Shown here: positions 7,239-14,757 of the stretch, piece by piece
Position numbering within the stretch: position 1 is the stretch's first letter
Layout of the letters: each line of letters opens with the position of its first letter
Assembly: GCA_002305535.1 (NCBI GenBank)
Contig: DBRE01000025.1
Coordinates: forward strand, 1 to 27,040
DNA length: 27,040 bases
Direction: 5' to 3'
Origin: Syntrophomonas sp. UBA1376
Lineage (GTDB): Bacteria > Bacillota > Syntrophomonadia > Syntrophomonadales > Syntrophomonadaceae
Made by a program: the position numbers and the translations under genes
Notes under the pieces: generated by a model
What the model was told of the DNA's origin: nothing
The model's database searches: none
Seen by the model: only the letters and a program-made list of their open reading frames with translations

Positions 7239-8210
7239 TTATAAACTGAATTTGTTGACCAAATCAGTGATAGCATCTGTATCACCCTGATCCAGTTTCA
7301 CCCGCCCAGCTCCAGCATTTTCAATAGACTGCTCCACAGTGCGCGCACCCACCAGAGCGTGGGTTACTCCGGGTTGAGCAACTGTCCAGGCAATTACCAT
7401 CTGTCCTAGAGTAAGTCCATATTTTTCAGCATAAGGCTGGATACCGTTAAGCAGAGACTGGATCCTGACCCGGTTTTCCACAGCATAACGGGGATTACTG
7501 CTGCGCTGGTCGTCACTACTGAAAACCCGGTCTGGTCCCATCTTGCCAGTAAGTAATCCCTGGGCTAAAGGCGAGTAAGCCAGAAAAGCCACCTGCTGCT
7601 CCCGGCACCAAGGTAAATTGGTATCCTCGGGTTTGCGATCCAGCATGCTGTATTTTTCCTGGTCACTGTCCACCGCTCCCAGTTTTCGGTAGCGTTCCAT
7701 TTCATCAACCGTAGCGTTGCATACGCCGATAGCCCGAATCTTCCCTTCCTCTTTTAGACGAACCAACTCTCCCATAGTCTCCTCTATGGGGGTAGTAATA
7801 TCCTGCCAGTGGGTTTGATATAGATCGATATAATCGGTTTGCAATCGTTGCAGACTGAGTTCTACTTCGTATCTAATTGATTCCGGCCCCAGGTATTTGT
7901 GAATAGGCTTATTGTATTGATCCAGAAAATAAGTGCCCTGATCAGTATGCCACACCATTCCGCATTTAGTAGCAATCACGGCTTGATCGCGCTTCCCTTT
8001 TAAGGCTTTGCCTACGATCTCTTCTGACAAGCCTAGTCCATAGGCAGGGGCCGTATCTAGAAAGTTGATGCCCGCATCCAGGGCGGCATGGATAGCTCGA
8101 ATGGACTCCGCTTCGTCCGTTCCTCCCCAGCGCCAGCCTCCTATGGCCCAGGTGCCAATAGCTACTACCGAAGCTGATAATCCCGATGTTCCTAAGTTAC
8201 GTTGCTGCAT
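7239..8210 (-). CDS. Aldo/keto reductase
   Basis: At 323 residues this is a full-length AKR barrel. The catalytic tetrad is visible as D52, Y57 (NFLDTAPAYGLGLSE), K82 (IATKCG) and H134 (LYQTHWQD). The cofactor end shows YSPLAQGLLTGK and LVGARTVEQ. The order and lengths resemble YhdN/IolS-type enzymes of Bacillus, which reduce aldehydes or ketones with NADPH. The start is ATG 8210, preceded by AAAGGAG. It lies 41 bases after the SDR gene and 53 before the HAD gene on the same strand, so the three are likely one transcript. A carbonyl-reducing or detoxifying unit is plausible, but the substrate is unknown. Confidence 0.88.
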   Translation of the reverse strand: MQQRNLGTSGLSASVVAIGTWAIGGWRWGGTDEAESIRAIHAALDAGINFLDTAPAYGLGLSEEIVGKALKGKRDQAVIATKCGMVWHTDQGTYFLDQYNKPIHKYLGPESIRYEVELSLQRLQTDYIDLYQTHWQDITTPIEETMGELVRLKEEGKIRAIGVCNATVDEMERYRKLGAVDSDQEKYSMLDRKPEDTNLPWCREQQVAFLAYSPLAQGLLTGKMGPDRVFSSDDQRSSNPRYAVENRVRIQSLLNGIQPYAEKYGLTLGQMVIAWTVAQPGVTHALVGARTVEQSIENAGAGRVKLDQGDTDAITDLVNKFSL

Positions 8211-8251
8211 AGATTGGCTCCTTTCTACTTCATATTATTTATTGCTTTGCC

Positions 8252-9007
8252 TCAGGCAGTCCAGCCGCCATCCACAGGTATAACCTGACCATTTATGTAG
8301 TTTGCGCCAGAAGACAGAAGAAAAACGCATAGTGCAGCTACATCTTCTGGGCTACCCAACCTGCCGACCGGCACTTGCTCCGCCAAATCCTGACACTCCT
8401 GAATAGTCAATTCTTCTGCTAGCATGTCGGTGCTAATCGGCCCTGGAGCCAGAGCATTCACGGTTACTCCACAGGGTGCTACTTCTCGAGCCAGTGACTT
8501 CGTGAAAAGGATCAAACCACCTTTGGAGGCCGCGTAAGCACTTTCACAGGAAGCACCCAGCAAACCCCATATGGAGGCTATGTTAACGATCCTTCCCCAA
8601 CGGGTGCTGATCATATGAGGCAGAGCCCGTCGGCAGCATAAAAAGGGCCCTCTTAAATTAGTGTCCATGACCCTGTCCCACTGTTCATCACTAATGTTAG
8701 TGACCAGTTCTCGCAAGGAAGTACCAGCATTGTTTACCAGCAGAGAAACCGGCCCCAAAGCCTGTTCCACTGAGACAAACAAGTTTTCAACCTCCCCAGA
8801 TGACCCCACATCCCCTTGAACCGCTAGGGCCTGGGCTCCTAAGTCACGTAGTTCCTCTACCAATAGCTCCGCCTGCTGTCGGGACGCACGGTAGTTGACT
8901 GCCACCGCTGCTCCCTCTGCCGCCGCTGCTCTGGCAATAGCTGCTCCTATGCCTCGGCTGGAACCGGTAATAAGGCACACCTTGTTCTGCAGACTTCCCT
9001 TGATCAT
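8252..9007 (-). CDS. Short-chain dehydrogenase/reductase (FabG/glucose-dehydrogenase-like)
   Basis: This 251-residue classical SDR has TGSSRGIG (14-21), a basic residue after strand 2 (VNYR, favouring NADPH), NNAG (92-95), N117, S145, Y158 and K162 (YAASK). The C-terminus INGQVIPVDGGWTA is typical of FabG-like reductases. ATG 9007 follows AGGAG. It begins the minus-strand run SDR-AKR-HAD. Because no fatty-acid synthesis genes are near, a role in small-carbonyl or sugar reduction alongside the aldo/keto reductase is at least as likely as acyl-ACP reduction. A TATAAT (9093-9098, minus strand) could be its -10 box, but the -35 is poor. Confidence 0.87.
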   Translation of the reverse strand: MIKGSLQNKVCLITGSSRGIGAAIARAAAAEGAAVAVNYRASRQQAELLVEELRDLGAQALAVQGDVGSSGEVENLFVSVEQALGPVSLLVNNAGTSLRELVTNISDEQWDRVMDTNLRGPFLCCRRALPHMISTRWGRIVNIASIWGLLGASCESAYAASKGGLILFTKSLAREVAPCGVTVNALAPGPISTDMLAEELTIQECQDLAEQVPVGRLGSPEDVAALCVFLLSSGANYINGQVIPVDGGWTA

Positions 9008-9231
9008 CTTGCTCTCCTAAACATCAAAATGAGCCCTCAGGCTCTTTTGCCCTGCGTCTATCGCCAGGCTTTCCATAAAAATGTTTCAATGTATTATATT
9101 ACTCAATCACGTAGAGGAATAACATTCATGAAGGGATACCAGGGAAATGATTCTCTCTGTTATATCTGCGAGAAGCAGTGTGGTCAATTTGTTCAAAACT
9201 GACTTGACGGAAAGAACCTCCCCTCTCGCGT
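9008..9231. other. Intergenic region upstream of the SDR gene
   Basis: It holds a small hairpin GAGCC-CTCA-GGCTC (9031-9044), a TATAAT-like box for the SDR gene, and a 24-codon plus-strand ORF (9128-9202) described separately. Nothing else could be supported. Confidence 0.4.
9128..9202 (+). CDS. Possible 24-residue cysteine-bearing peptide
   Basis: ATG 9128 follows GAGG at a 10-base spacing. The peptide contains LCYICEKQCG, a C-x2-C-x3-C pattern like a metal-binding knuckle. A weak upstream promoter (TTTCCA, 16 bases, TATTAT) can be drawn. At this length chance is a serious explanation. Not recognised as any family. Confidence 0.2.
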   Translation: MKGYQGNDSLCYICEKQCGQFVQN

Positions 9232-9261
9232 CAAAAAAAAGATCGCTCTTACAGCGATCTT
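9232..9261 (-). terminator. Intrinsic terminator of the candidate ncRNA
   Basis: On the minus strand AAGATCGCT (9261-9253) pairs with AGCGATCTT (9247-9239) around the loop GTAAG, then runs into a stretch of eight T. It is a textbook rho-independent terminator. Confidence 0.85.
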
Positions 9262-9475
9262 CTAAGTCTCTATTAGGGTGGCGGAGAAAGGTTTACTAAC
9301 TTTGCTTATGGGAAACTTCCTACCTCTCGAAACATTAACCGCCTAAGAATCTATTTGAAATACTTGGGTCAAACTAACTGGCCTTTACTTTTGACTTTCG
9401 GCTTCCTGGCCGTTCAACTTGAAAATAACTTAGTGGACTTGAAACAGATTTTACATTCTTGCTCTCCGCCACCTA
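9232..9475 (-). ncRNA. Candidate structured non-coding RNA, about 240 nt, rod-shaped
   Basis: A consensus promoter leads straight into this stretch and a strong terminator ends it. The first bases, GGTGGCGGAGA (9463-9473), pair exactly (11 bp) with TCTCCGCCACC at 9277-9287, closing a ~200-nt domain. Inside, further pairings can be drawn: CTAAG/CTTAG, TATTT/AAATA and a GGCC/GGCC core, giving an elongated rod with a large interior bubble. That architecture and size suit a 6S RNA (RNA polymerase regulator), but I could not confirm conserved 6S bases. It has no ribosome site or minus-strand ORF. It lies downstream of the hcp-ferredoxin operon on the same strand and would be made independently. 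Confidence 0.55.
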
Positions 9476-9480
9476 CCTAT

Positions 9481-9509
9481 AGTATAACCGGCCAGGCCGA
9501 TTATGGCAA
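9481..9509 (-). promoter_or_regulatory. Sigma-A promoter of the candidate ncRNA
   Basis: On the minus strand TTGCCA (9504-9509) and TATACT (9481-9486) have an ideal 17-base spacer. The predicted first base is near 9474, exactly where the closing stem of the RNA begins. Confidence 0.7.
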
Positions 9510-9536
9510 TCTTTTATTGCAGGCAAAAGTATCCAT

Positions 9537-9914
9537 TTATCCATGGATGAGCCGGGGCAAACAGCGGGTACAGCACCACTGGGACTGGCCTTTATGCTTA
9601 TAAGCGATCAGACAACTGTCATCTTCGCTGGTTCCGCACAAGGAGCAGTTTTGCGGAATATAGGTCCGGGGCTGACTGGCTAGATGTTTTTCCACGGCTA
9701 TTTCCGAAAACTCAGCAGCCTCACGAACTTCCAAAGAAAGTGCCCCGGTAGGACAAACAGCCAAACAGACGCCTGCCCCATCGCACAATTCTTCCCTTAT
9801 GACCTTGGCCTTACCATTTTCCAAAACTAGAGCGCCTTCGGCACAGGGGCTGATACAGACCCCACAGCCATCGCATAGTTCTTCATCGATTTTTACGATC
9901 GTTCTTGCCACCAT
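9537..9914 (-). CDS. Ferredoxin-like iron-sulfur protein with extra C-terminal cysteine domain
   Basis: In this 125-residue protein the first cluster motif is complete (C14, C17, C20, C24 in CDGCGVCISPC). The second reads CDGAGVCLAVCP: C44, A47, C50, C54, so one ligand is alanine and the site may hold a [3Fe-4S] cluster or a [4Fe-4S] with another ligand. The C-terminal part has C90-x2-C93, C101 and C114/C115-x2-C118, resembling a zinc ribbon or additional metal site. ATG 9914 follows GGGGTGA. It is the last gene of the Rrf2-hcp-CGGC run, 28 bases after the CGGC gene. The likely role is electron delivery to Hcp or its partner. Confidence 0.85.
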   Translation of the reverse strand: MVARTIVKIDEELCDGCGVCISPCAEGALVLENGKAKVIREELCDGAGVCLAVCPTGALSLEVREAAEFSEIAVEKHLASQPRTYIPQNCSLCGTSEDDSCLIAYKHKGQSQWCCTRCLPRLIHG

Positions 9915-9942
9915 TCTTTTGTCACCCCGCTTTTCTACTTTA

Positions 9943-10458
9943 TTAGTGATGGGTTCCCTCCACCACTTTGATCCCTTTGCTCTCGATCATAGCCTTGATT
10001 TCCTTGACATGGGGGCAGGCTGGGTAATCTCCTTCCAACAGCATACAGGAAGACAGGTGCACCGCATCCAAACCGTGTTTTTTCAGGCTGTTGACCAAGC
10101 GCGATACCCGTCTTCCCGGGCAGCCTCCACAGGTAAAAAAGCCAATGATTTCAGTATTATCATCATAATCCTTGAAATGGCTGTGCCTTTTGTTGAAGGC
10201 TTTGAAACAGGCCACCCCCGGACAGACTTCCGAAACGGTCTCACAGCGAACAACCGCGATGCGGGTTTTAGCTTGATCTTCGGGTTTGTCCTCGGCGAAA
10301 GCGATATGCTTTTTATGTCCTCGGGCCACATCTTCGGCAGTTACCTGATTTCTCCCCTGGGAACGCACATCTTTTTCAACCGCTCGCTTGGCCATGGAGC
10401 GAACAAATGAGGGTACTCTTTCCAAATAAGCCTGTGCTTCTTCGGTCCACTCCACCAA
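9943..10458 (-). CDS. PCP_red domain fused to CGGC redox/metal-binding domain
   Basis: Residues 1-45 (WTEEAQAYLERVPSFVRSMAKR, then ITAEDV-like QVTAEDV) match the PCP_red domain, known at the C-terminus of light-independent protochlorophyllide reductase BchB and alone in anaerobes. Residues about 66-168 match the CGGC domain: C72, C79, C84, the GFFTCGGCPGRR block (C110, C113), C138 and C148. CGGC proteins are predicted redox or metal-binding factors of unknown reaction. The start is TTG 10458, 8 bases after GAGGAG; GTG 10455 is an alternative. Placed between Hcp and ferredoxin genes, it is probably an accessory of nitrogen-oxide or redox-stress chemistry. The function of the fusion is not known to me. 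Confidence 0.8.
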   Translation of the reverse strand: MVEWTEEAQAYLERVPSFVRSMAKRAVEKDVRSQGRNQVTAEDVARGHKKHIAFAEDKPEDQAKTRIAVVRCETVSEVCPGVACFKAFNKRHSHFKDYDDNTEIIGFFTCGGCPGRRVSRLVNSLKKHGLDAVHLSSCMLLEGDYPACPHVKEIKAMIESKGIKVVEGTHH

Positions 10459-10519
10459 TAATCATCTCCTCTTCTATCTTCTGTAACACCATAAACATTT
10501 AATCAGCATCATTACCTGC

Positions 10520-10540
10520 GGGGGGCGACTAGCGCCCCCC
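10520..10540. promoter_or_regulatory. Very GC-rich hairpin between hcp and the CGGC gene
   Basis: GGGGGGCG (10520-10527) pairs with CGCCCCCC (10533-10540) around ACTAG. There is no T-tract after it on the minus strand, so it is more likely an mRNA-stabilising or partial attenuation stem protecting the abundant hcp message than a full terminator. Confidence 0.6.
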
Positions 10541-10551
10541 TGATCATCATG

Positions 10552-12162
10552 TTATTGAAGAATAGCTTGCAGGTCTTCTTCCACAGTAGTTATAGGTTTG
10601 ATACCAAAGTTCTCCACCAGTACATTCAATACACCGGGTGTAATAAAGGCCGGCAGTGTCGGCCCCAACCGAATGTCTTTGATCCCCAGGTGTAGAAGGC
10701 TCAGCAGAACCGAAACAGCCTTCTGCTCATACCAGGACAACACCAGGGACAGCGGCAGATCGTTTACCCCACATTGGAAGGCATCAGCCAGAGCCATAGC
10801 AATTTTCACCGCTGAGAAAGCATCGTTACACTGGCCACAATCCAACAACCGCGGGATGTCTCCGATCTGACCAAGGTCGTGATCGAAGAAACGATATTTC
10901 CCACATCCCAGAGTCAATATGACCGTATCTTGGGGCGCATGGTCTACCAGGTCAGTGTAGTAGTTACGGCCTGACTTAGCCCCATCACATCCTCCGACCA
11001 CCATAAAATGACGAATGTCTTTCGATTGCACAGCTTCTATTATAGTGTCTGCAACTCCGATAACCGTATGGTGAGCAAATCCTACCATAACCGACCCGGC
11101 GTCTAGATCCTCTGTAAACCCAGGCATTTCCAGGGCTTTCTCTATAAGCAGATCATACTCGCCATGGGGTACATGAGTTACTCCCGGCCATGCTACTGGC
11201 CCAGTAGTAAAGATATTTGCTTTATAGGTTTCCCGTGGCTCCTGGATGCAGTTGGTCGTCATTAAGATCGGTCCCGGAAATTGGTTGAACTCGTTGCGCT
11301 GATTCTGCCAGGCAGTTCCGTAATTACCCACCAGATGAGAATACTTTTTCAGCTCCGGATAACCGTGTGCAGGAAGCATTTCCCCATGGGTGTAGATATT
11401 TATGCCTTTTCCTTGGGTAGCTTGCAGCAAGCCTGCCAGGTCATGCAAGTCATGCCCAGATACCAGGATAGCTTTACCCTTAATATGTCCCAGAGGAACA
11501 GAGGTAGGCACCGGATGACCATAAGCTCCGGTATTGGCCGCATCCAGAAGTTCCATGGTGATTAGATTGATCTCTCCACATTTAAGAACCATTTCCAACC
11601 AGAAGGATAGATCCTTGTTGGGGTCATTTATTGCTGCCAAAGCTTCGTGAGTAAACTCATAAATGCGTTCATCCCGTTGACCCAATACCTCAGCATGGTG
11701 GGCATAAGCTGCAACTCCCTTGAGTCCATAAACTAAGATCTGCTGCAGGGAGCAAATGTCTTCGGGTTGATCCATATTGACCAAATGTCCTCTCTGCTCA
11801 CCTTCATCCACCAGAGCGGCTACCGTCTGGCCATTTATCTTTTGGCCCGTTTCTCCGATCTCAGCGCCAGCCTGCTGCAGATCTTGCTGGTACTGCTCAC
11901 CCCGATAAATGTAAGCTTGCAACCTTTCCGGATCAAAATTGACATTGGTAAGAGTAGCAAACAAGGCTTCCATGGTGAACTGATTGATTTCCTGACTGAC
12001 CTGGATATTTTGCGCCCGGGCAGCCTGTGCATATTTGCTCAATCCCTGAAGACTATGCAGAAGCAAATCCTGCAATGCGGCTACCTCTGGCTTTTTGCCG
12101 CAGACACCAACCGTCGTGCAAGCCAATCCTTTAGTAGCCTGTTCACACTGGTTACAATACAT
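10552..12162 (-). CDS. hcp: Hybrid cluster protein (hydroxylamine reductase / NO-scavenging), class I
   Basis: This 536-residue protein opens MYCNQCEQ. The N-terminal ligands fit the class I pattern C-x2-C-x8-C-x5-C (C3, C6, C15, C21), which holds a [4Fe-4S] cluster. Hybrid-cluster ligands are visible later: SGHDLHDL (His), TTNCIQEP (Cys), LGCGKYRFFD (Cys) and CGQCND (Cys). Hcp is a cytoplasmic enzyme that reduces nitric oxide or hydroxylamine, protecting anaerobes from nitrosative stress. ATG 12162 follows AGGAGGAAGAATC; the frame extends to 12231, but the added residues are not family-like. It sits 89 bases after the Rrf2 regulator and ahead of the CGGC and ferredoxin genes. Identification is very secure. 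Confidence 0.97.
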   Translation of the reverse strand: MYCNQCEQATKGLACTTVGVCGKKPEVAALQDLLLHSLQGLSKYAQAARAQNIQVSQEINQFTMEALFATLTNVNFDPERLQAYIYRGEQYQQDLQQAGAEIGETGQKINGQTVAALVDEGEQRGHLVNMDQPEDICSLQQILVYGLKGVAAYAHHAEVLGQRDERIYEFTHEALAAINDPNKDLSFWLEMVLKCGEINLITMELLDAANTGAYGHPVPTSVPLGHIKGKAILVSGHDLHDLAGLLQATQGKGINIYTHGEMLPAHGYPELKKYSHLVGNYGTAWQNQRNEFNQFPGPILMTTNCIQEPRETYKANIFTTGPVAWPGVTHVPHGEYDLLIEKALEMPGFTEDLDAGSVMVGFAHHTVIGVADTIIEAVQSKDIRHFMVVGGCDGAKSGRNYYTDLVDHAPQDTVILTLGCGKYRFFDHDLGQIGDIPRLLDCGQCNDAFSAVKIAMALADAFQCGVNDLPLSLVLSWYEQKAVSVLLSLLHLGIKDIRLGPTLPAFITPGVLNVLVENFGIKPITTVEEDLQAILQ

Positions 12163-12251
12163 GATTCTTCCTCCTCTGATTGCTTTTAATAACGTGACAT
12201 ATTCTACCTTTTTGGTCTTCTTTGGGGGCAAACTGAGTCCTGCTGCGCAGT

Positions 12252-12656
12252 TTATATTAACTGGAGCATATCAGCCAGTGACTCTCGCTTCAACTCACTA
12301 ACCAAAGCCTCCTGAGCCTTTCGCAAAACCCGGTTGGATGGACAGGTAGGTTGATTAGGACAGTTGTAGGCAGGTGATAGACACACATTCAGGGAAATGG
12401 GGCCTTCAATAGCAGTAATGATGTCAAACATAGTGATCTGCTCTGCTGGTTTCGCTAACCTTACTCCTCCGCCGGTGCCCCGCTGGGTACTGACCAAATC
12501 GGCTAGTGCCAACAATTTGATGGTCTTTTTCAAAAAATCTTCAGGGATATCCTGCTGCTCGGAAATAAAGCGGGTGGACAGCAGTTCTCCTTCGGGAGCG
12601 CGGGCTAATTCCAGCATGGTGCGTATGGCATATTCGCTTTGTCTGGTGATCTGCAT
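12252..12656 (-). CDS. Rrf2-family iron-sulfur transcription regulator (NsrR/IscR-like)
   Basis: This 134-residue protein starts MQITRQSEYAIRTMLELA, the classical Rrf2 winged-helix opening, followed by DFLKKTIKLLALADLVSTQRGTGGGV with the wing. Three cysteines, C92, C99 and C105 (spacings x6 and x5), sit where IscR and NsrR bind an Fe-S cluster. Heading the hcp operon, it most likely senses NO or Fe-S status and controls hcp and itself. The promoter directly upstream overlaps a direct repeat that could be its operator. The ribosome site before ATG 12656 is modest (AAAGAGG). Assignment to NsrR rather than IscR or another Rrf2 group is an inference from context. Confidence 0.9.
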   Translation of the reverse strand: MQITRQSEYAIRTMLELARAPEGELLSTRFISEQQDIPEDFLKKTIKLLALADLVSTQRGTGGGVRLAKPAEQITMFDIITAIEGPISLNVCLSPAYNCPNQPTCPSNRVLRKAQEALVSELKRESLADMLQLI

Positions 12657-12686
12657 TCAGATGGCCTCTTTCCTATTTGGATCAAT

Positions 12687-12702
12687 TTTGTCTCCTTTGT
12701 CT
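12687..12702 (-). promoter_or_regulatory. Possible Rrf2 operator: AGACAAA direct repeat
   Basis: On the minus strand AGACAAA-GG-AGACAAA covers the inferred +1 to +16. The location suits repression. It is a direct rather than inverted repeat, so the assignment is tentative. Confidence 0.3.
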
Positions 12703-12708
12703 ACATCA

Positions 12709-12737
12709 ATGATATTTTATTAAACTGCTTTTGGCAA
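12709..12737 (-). promoter_or_regulatory. Promoter of the Rrf2-hcp operon
   Basis: On the minus strand TTGCCA (12732-12737) and TATCAT (12709-12714) are 17 bases apart, giving a leader of about 45 bases to ATG 12656. The -35 box is identical to that of the ncRNA promoter. Confidence 0.65.
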
Positions 12738-12797
12738 TCCCTTTTTTCAGTTTTTTGTTGAATGAGGATTGGCATGATTCAATTAGTTTTTCAACAA

Positions 12798-12865
12798 TGT
12801 CACTCTGAGCGAAAACGAAGAGTCTTGTAAATGCCGTAGATCTTTCGCTACCGCTCAGGATGACA
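12798..12865. repeat. Dispersed palindromic repeat, copy 2
   Basis: Runs from TGTCACTCTGAGCGAAAACG to CTCAGGATGACA. Its reverse complement lines up over its full length with copy 1 (3845-3913). Located between the Rrf2 and cysteine desulfurase genes. Confidence 0.85.
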
Positions 12866-12960
12866 TTATTAAGAGTTACATGAAAATAAAAAAAAGCTTA
12901 TTATACAAACTCTCGAATAGGAAATGGGTATGCATTCGTGTCTTTATTATAGAACCATGG
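12866..12960. other. Short intergenic tail after the cysteine desulfurase gene
   Basis: AT-rich, with an A-run near 12885-12896. I see no clear terminator with T-tract and no gene. Confidence 0.3.
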
Positions 12961-14112
12961 TCACTGCCTGGACGCCAGCTCATGCACAGCTCTTATCACC
13001 GTATCTATATCCGCTTCAGTAGTAAAGAATCCCGGGCTGAAGCGGCAGGTTCCGCTCTCAAAGGTTCCAATGGTTTGATGAGCCAGAGGCGCACAGTGTA
13101 GTCCTGATCTATTTACGATCCCGTACTCATAATCCAAACTGACGCTTAATTCGCCACAATCCATGCCTTCTATGTTCATTGCCAAGACGGCTGTACGTTG
13201 TTTAAGATCCGTTGGACCATAAATGCTTACTCCCTTGATAGATGACAAACCCTCCACCAGGCGTTCCATTAAAACCTGTTCTCTCTGCAGGATATTAGCC
13301 AGTCCAGTGGCTTTGATATACTGGATACCCGCCAACAGACCAGCCAGCCCCGGGGTATTGAGGGTGCCGCTTTCCAAACTGTCTGGCATTAAAATCGGAT
13401 GCTGCAGATGTTCCGAAAACGATCCGGTCCCACCGTGCTTGAGTGGATTAACGGTCAAACCCGGACGTACATAGAGTCCCCCGGTGCCCTGCAGTCCGTA
13501 CAGGCTTTTGTGTCCGGTAAAAGCCAGCAGATCAATATTACACTGTTCTACATCAATGGGCAGCACTCCGGCTGTCTGGGCGCAATCCACCATAAACAGG
13601 ACATCTTCCTGGTGGGCCAGGCGGCCTACCTCTTCTATCGGCATGATAGTACCGGTAAGGTTAGAAGCGTGCAGCATACAAATCATGCGCGTATTGGACT
13701 TGATGGCCTTACGCATGTCCTCAGGATCCAGTTTTCCTTCGCTATCACAGGGTACAGTCGTCCATTCCACTCCCTGTTGACTCAGAAAATAGAGAGGACG
13801 AGCTACAGCGTTATGCTCCATGCTGGTGGTAATAACGTGATCACCAGGACGCAGTATCCCCTTTAAGCCAATATTTATCGCGTCAGTCACATTATGCGCG
13901 AAAGCAATGCGCAAACTATCCTTTATATTAAATAAATCGGCCAGCGCTTCGCGGGTCTGTTGGATGACTGATCCCGCCTGCAAAGTTGACCGGTTGCTTC
14001 CTCGCCCCGGATTCCCTCCCATATGCCTGTTAAAACTGTCTACAGCCTCATAGACTGTTTCTGGTTTGGGATACGAGGTGGCAGCATTATCCATATAAAT
14101 GACTTCCACCAT
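12961..14112 (-). CDS. Cysteine desulfurase family protein (class V aminotransferase)
   Basis: This 383-residue PLP enzyme has YMDNAATSYPKPE at the N-terminus, H100 stacking on PLP, D176 and Q179 (VDCAQTAG), the Schiff-base lysine K202 in FTGHKSLYG, and the active-site cysteine C340 in NRSGLHCAP. ESGTLNTPG is a further family block. It removes sulfur (or selenium) from cysteine as a persulfide for transfer. The sequence is of the group that commonly travels with YedF, as here: it starts 12 bases after yedF ends. The pair probably passes sulfur or selenium from C340 to the YedF cysteine. ATG 14112 follows AGAGGGAAAT. Ordinary IscS/SufS roles in Fe-S assembly are less likely since no scaffold gene is adjacent. 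Confidence 0.92.
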   Translation of the reverse strand: MVEVIYMDNAATSYPKPETVYEAVDSFNRHMGGNPGRGSNRSTLQAGSVIQQTREALADLFNIKDSLRIAFAHNVTDAINIGLKGILRPGDHVITTSMEHNAVARPLYFLSQQGVEWTTVPCDSEGKLDPEDMRKAIKSNTRMICMLHASNLTGTIMPIEEVGRLAHQEDVLFMVDCAQTAGVLPIDVEQCNIDLLAFTGHKSLYGLQGTGGLYVRPGLTVNPLKHGGTGSFSEHLQHPILMPDSLESGTLNTPGLAGLLAGIQYIKATGLANILQREQVLMERLVEGLSSIKGVSIYGPTDLKQRTAVLAMNIEGMDCGELSVSLDYEYGIVNRSGLHCAPLAHQTIGTFESGTCRFSPGFFTTEADIDTVIRAVHELASRQ

Positions 14113-14124
14113 ATTTCCCTCTTT

Positions 14125-14706
14125 CTATAGAGTGATACTACGCTCTGCCGAACTCAGCATCTCAACAGCCGTATACATGTTAGTGATTTCGCCTACGGCC
14201 AGCTTATCTTTTATGCCATAGAAATCCAAGCAGGTTCCACAGGAAAGAATTTGTACTCCTTCCTGGCTCAGACCCTGTAAAATTTCCAACACTTCCGACC
14301 CTTCCGTAGTAAGGAATACACCACTGTTCATGAAAATGATACTTTTTACCCGCCCATTCATTTCACCAAGAGTATACAAAAAGCTTCTAATCAGAACCTG
14401 GCCCAGTTCTTCTTCACCCTGCCCAAAGTATCGGTTGGTGATAAGAATGGTCACATTGTCCTCTAAACTTGCTGGTTCGCAGGTGATCTCCTCGGATCGG
14501 ATCATGGTGATATAGTAATCTCCCTCTTTGTCTTCAACTTCCACCTCATATCCCTGGCTGCGGGCCAGTTTAGTCACGTTCTCCAGAGCAGCGGTTTGAT
14601 TAACGATGGTTACCAGACGATCCGCCTCACCTTTGTCCATAACTCGTTTGGTAAGAATAACCGGTTGTGGACAGTTCAGTCCCCGTGCATCAACTATGTG
14701 TTCCAT
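14125..14706 (-). CDS. yedF: YedF: TusA-domain plus DsrE-like sulfurtransferase-like protein of selenium metabolism
   Basis: This 193-residue protein has two parts. Residues 1-70 form a TusA domain with the sulfur-accepting cysteine C12 in DARGLNCPQPVILTK. Residues about 85-190 form a DsrE-like fold (VTILITNRYFGQGEEELG, FMNSGVFLTTEGSEVLEIL, LSCGTCLDFYG). This architecture is the YedF family, often found near selenium-metabolism genes. It would accept a persulfide or perselenide from the neighbouring desulfurase. ATG 14706 follows GGGGAG; the frame extends upstream to 14757 without a better start. No selD or selA is visible, so a selenium role is inferred from the family only. Confidence 0.9.
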   Translation of the reverse strand: MEHIVDARGLNCPQPVILTKRVMDKGEADRLVTIVNQTAALENVTKLARSQGYEVEVEDKEGDYYITMIRSEEITCEPASLEDNVTILITNRYFGQGEEELGQVLIRSFLYTLGEMNGRVKSIIFMNSGVFLTTEGSEVLEILQGLSQEGVQILSCGTCLDFYGIKDKLAVGEITNMYTAVEMLSSAERSITL

Positions 14707-14757
14707 TACAAACTCCCCTTTGGCGTATAATAAGTCAGCATTATTTTGCCCTATCAA

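Noticed and set aside
9287..9463. Reading the 11-bp inverted ends of the ncRNA as an insertion-element boundary
   Set aside because: The promoter start, closing stem and terminator coincide as expected of an RNA gene, and no target-site duplication was seen outside the ends.
9355..9603. 82-codon open frame on the plus strand
   Set aside because: It overlaps the candidate ncRNA and the end of the ferredoxin gene, and has no ribosome site or recognisable motif.
9799..10410. 203-codon open frame on the plus strand
   Set aside because: It lies antisense to the ferredoxin and CGGC genes, has no ribosome site, and its protein has no family-like blocks, whereas the minus strand codes clear cysteine motifs.
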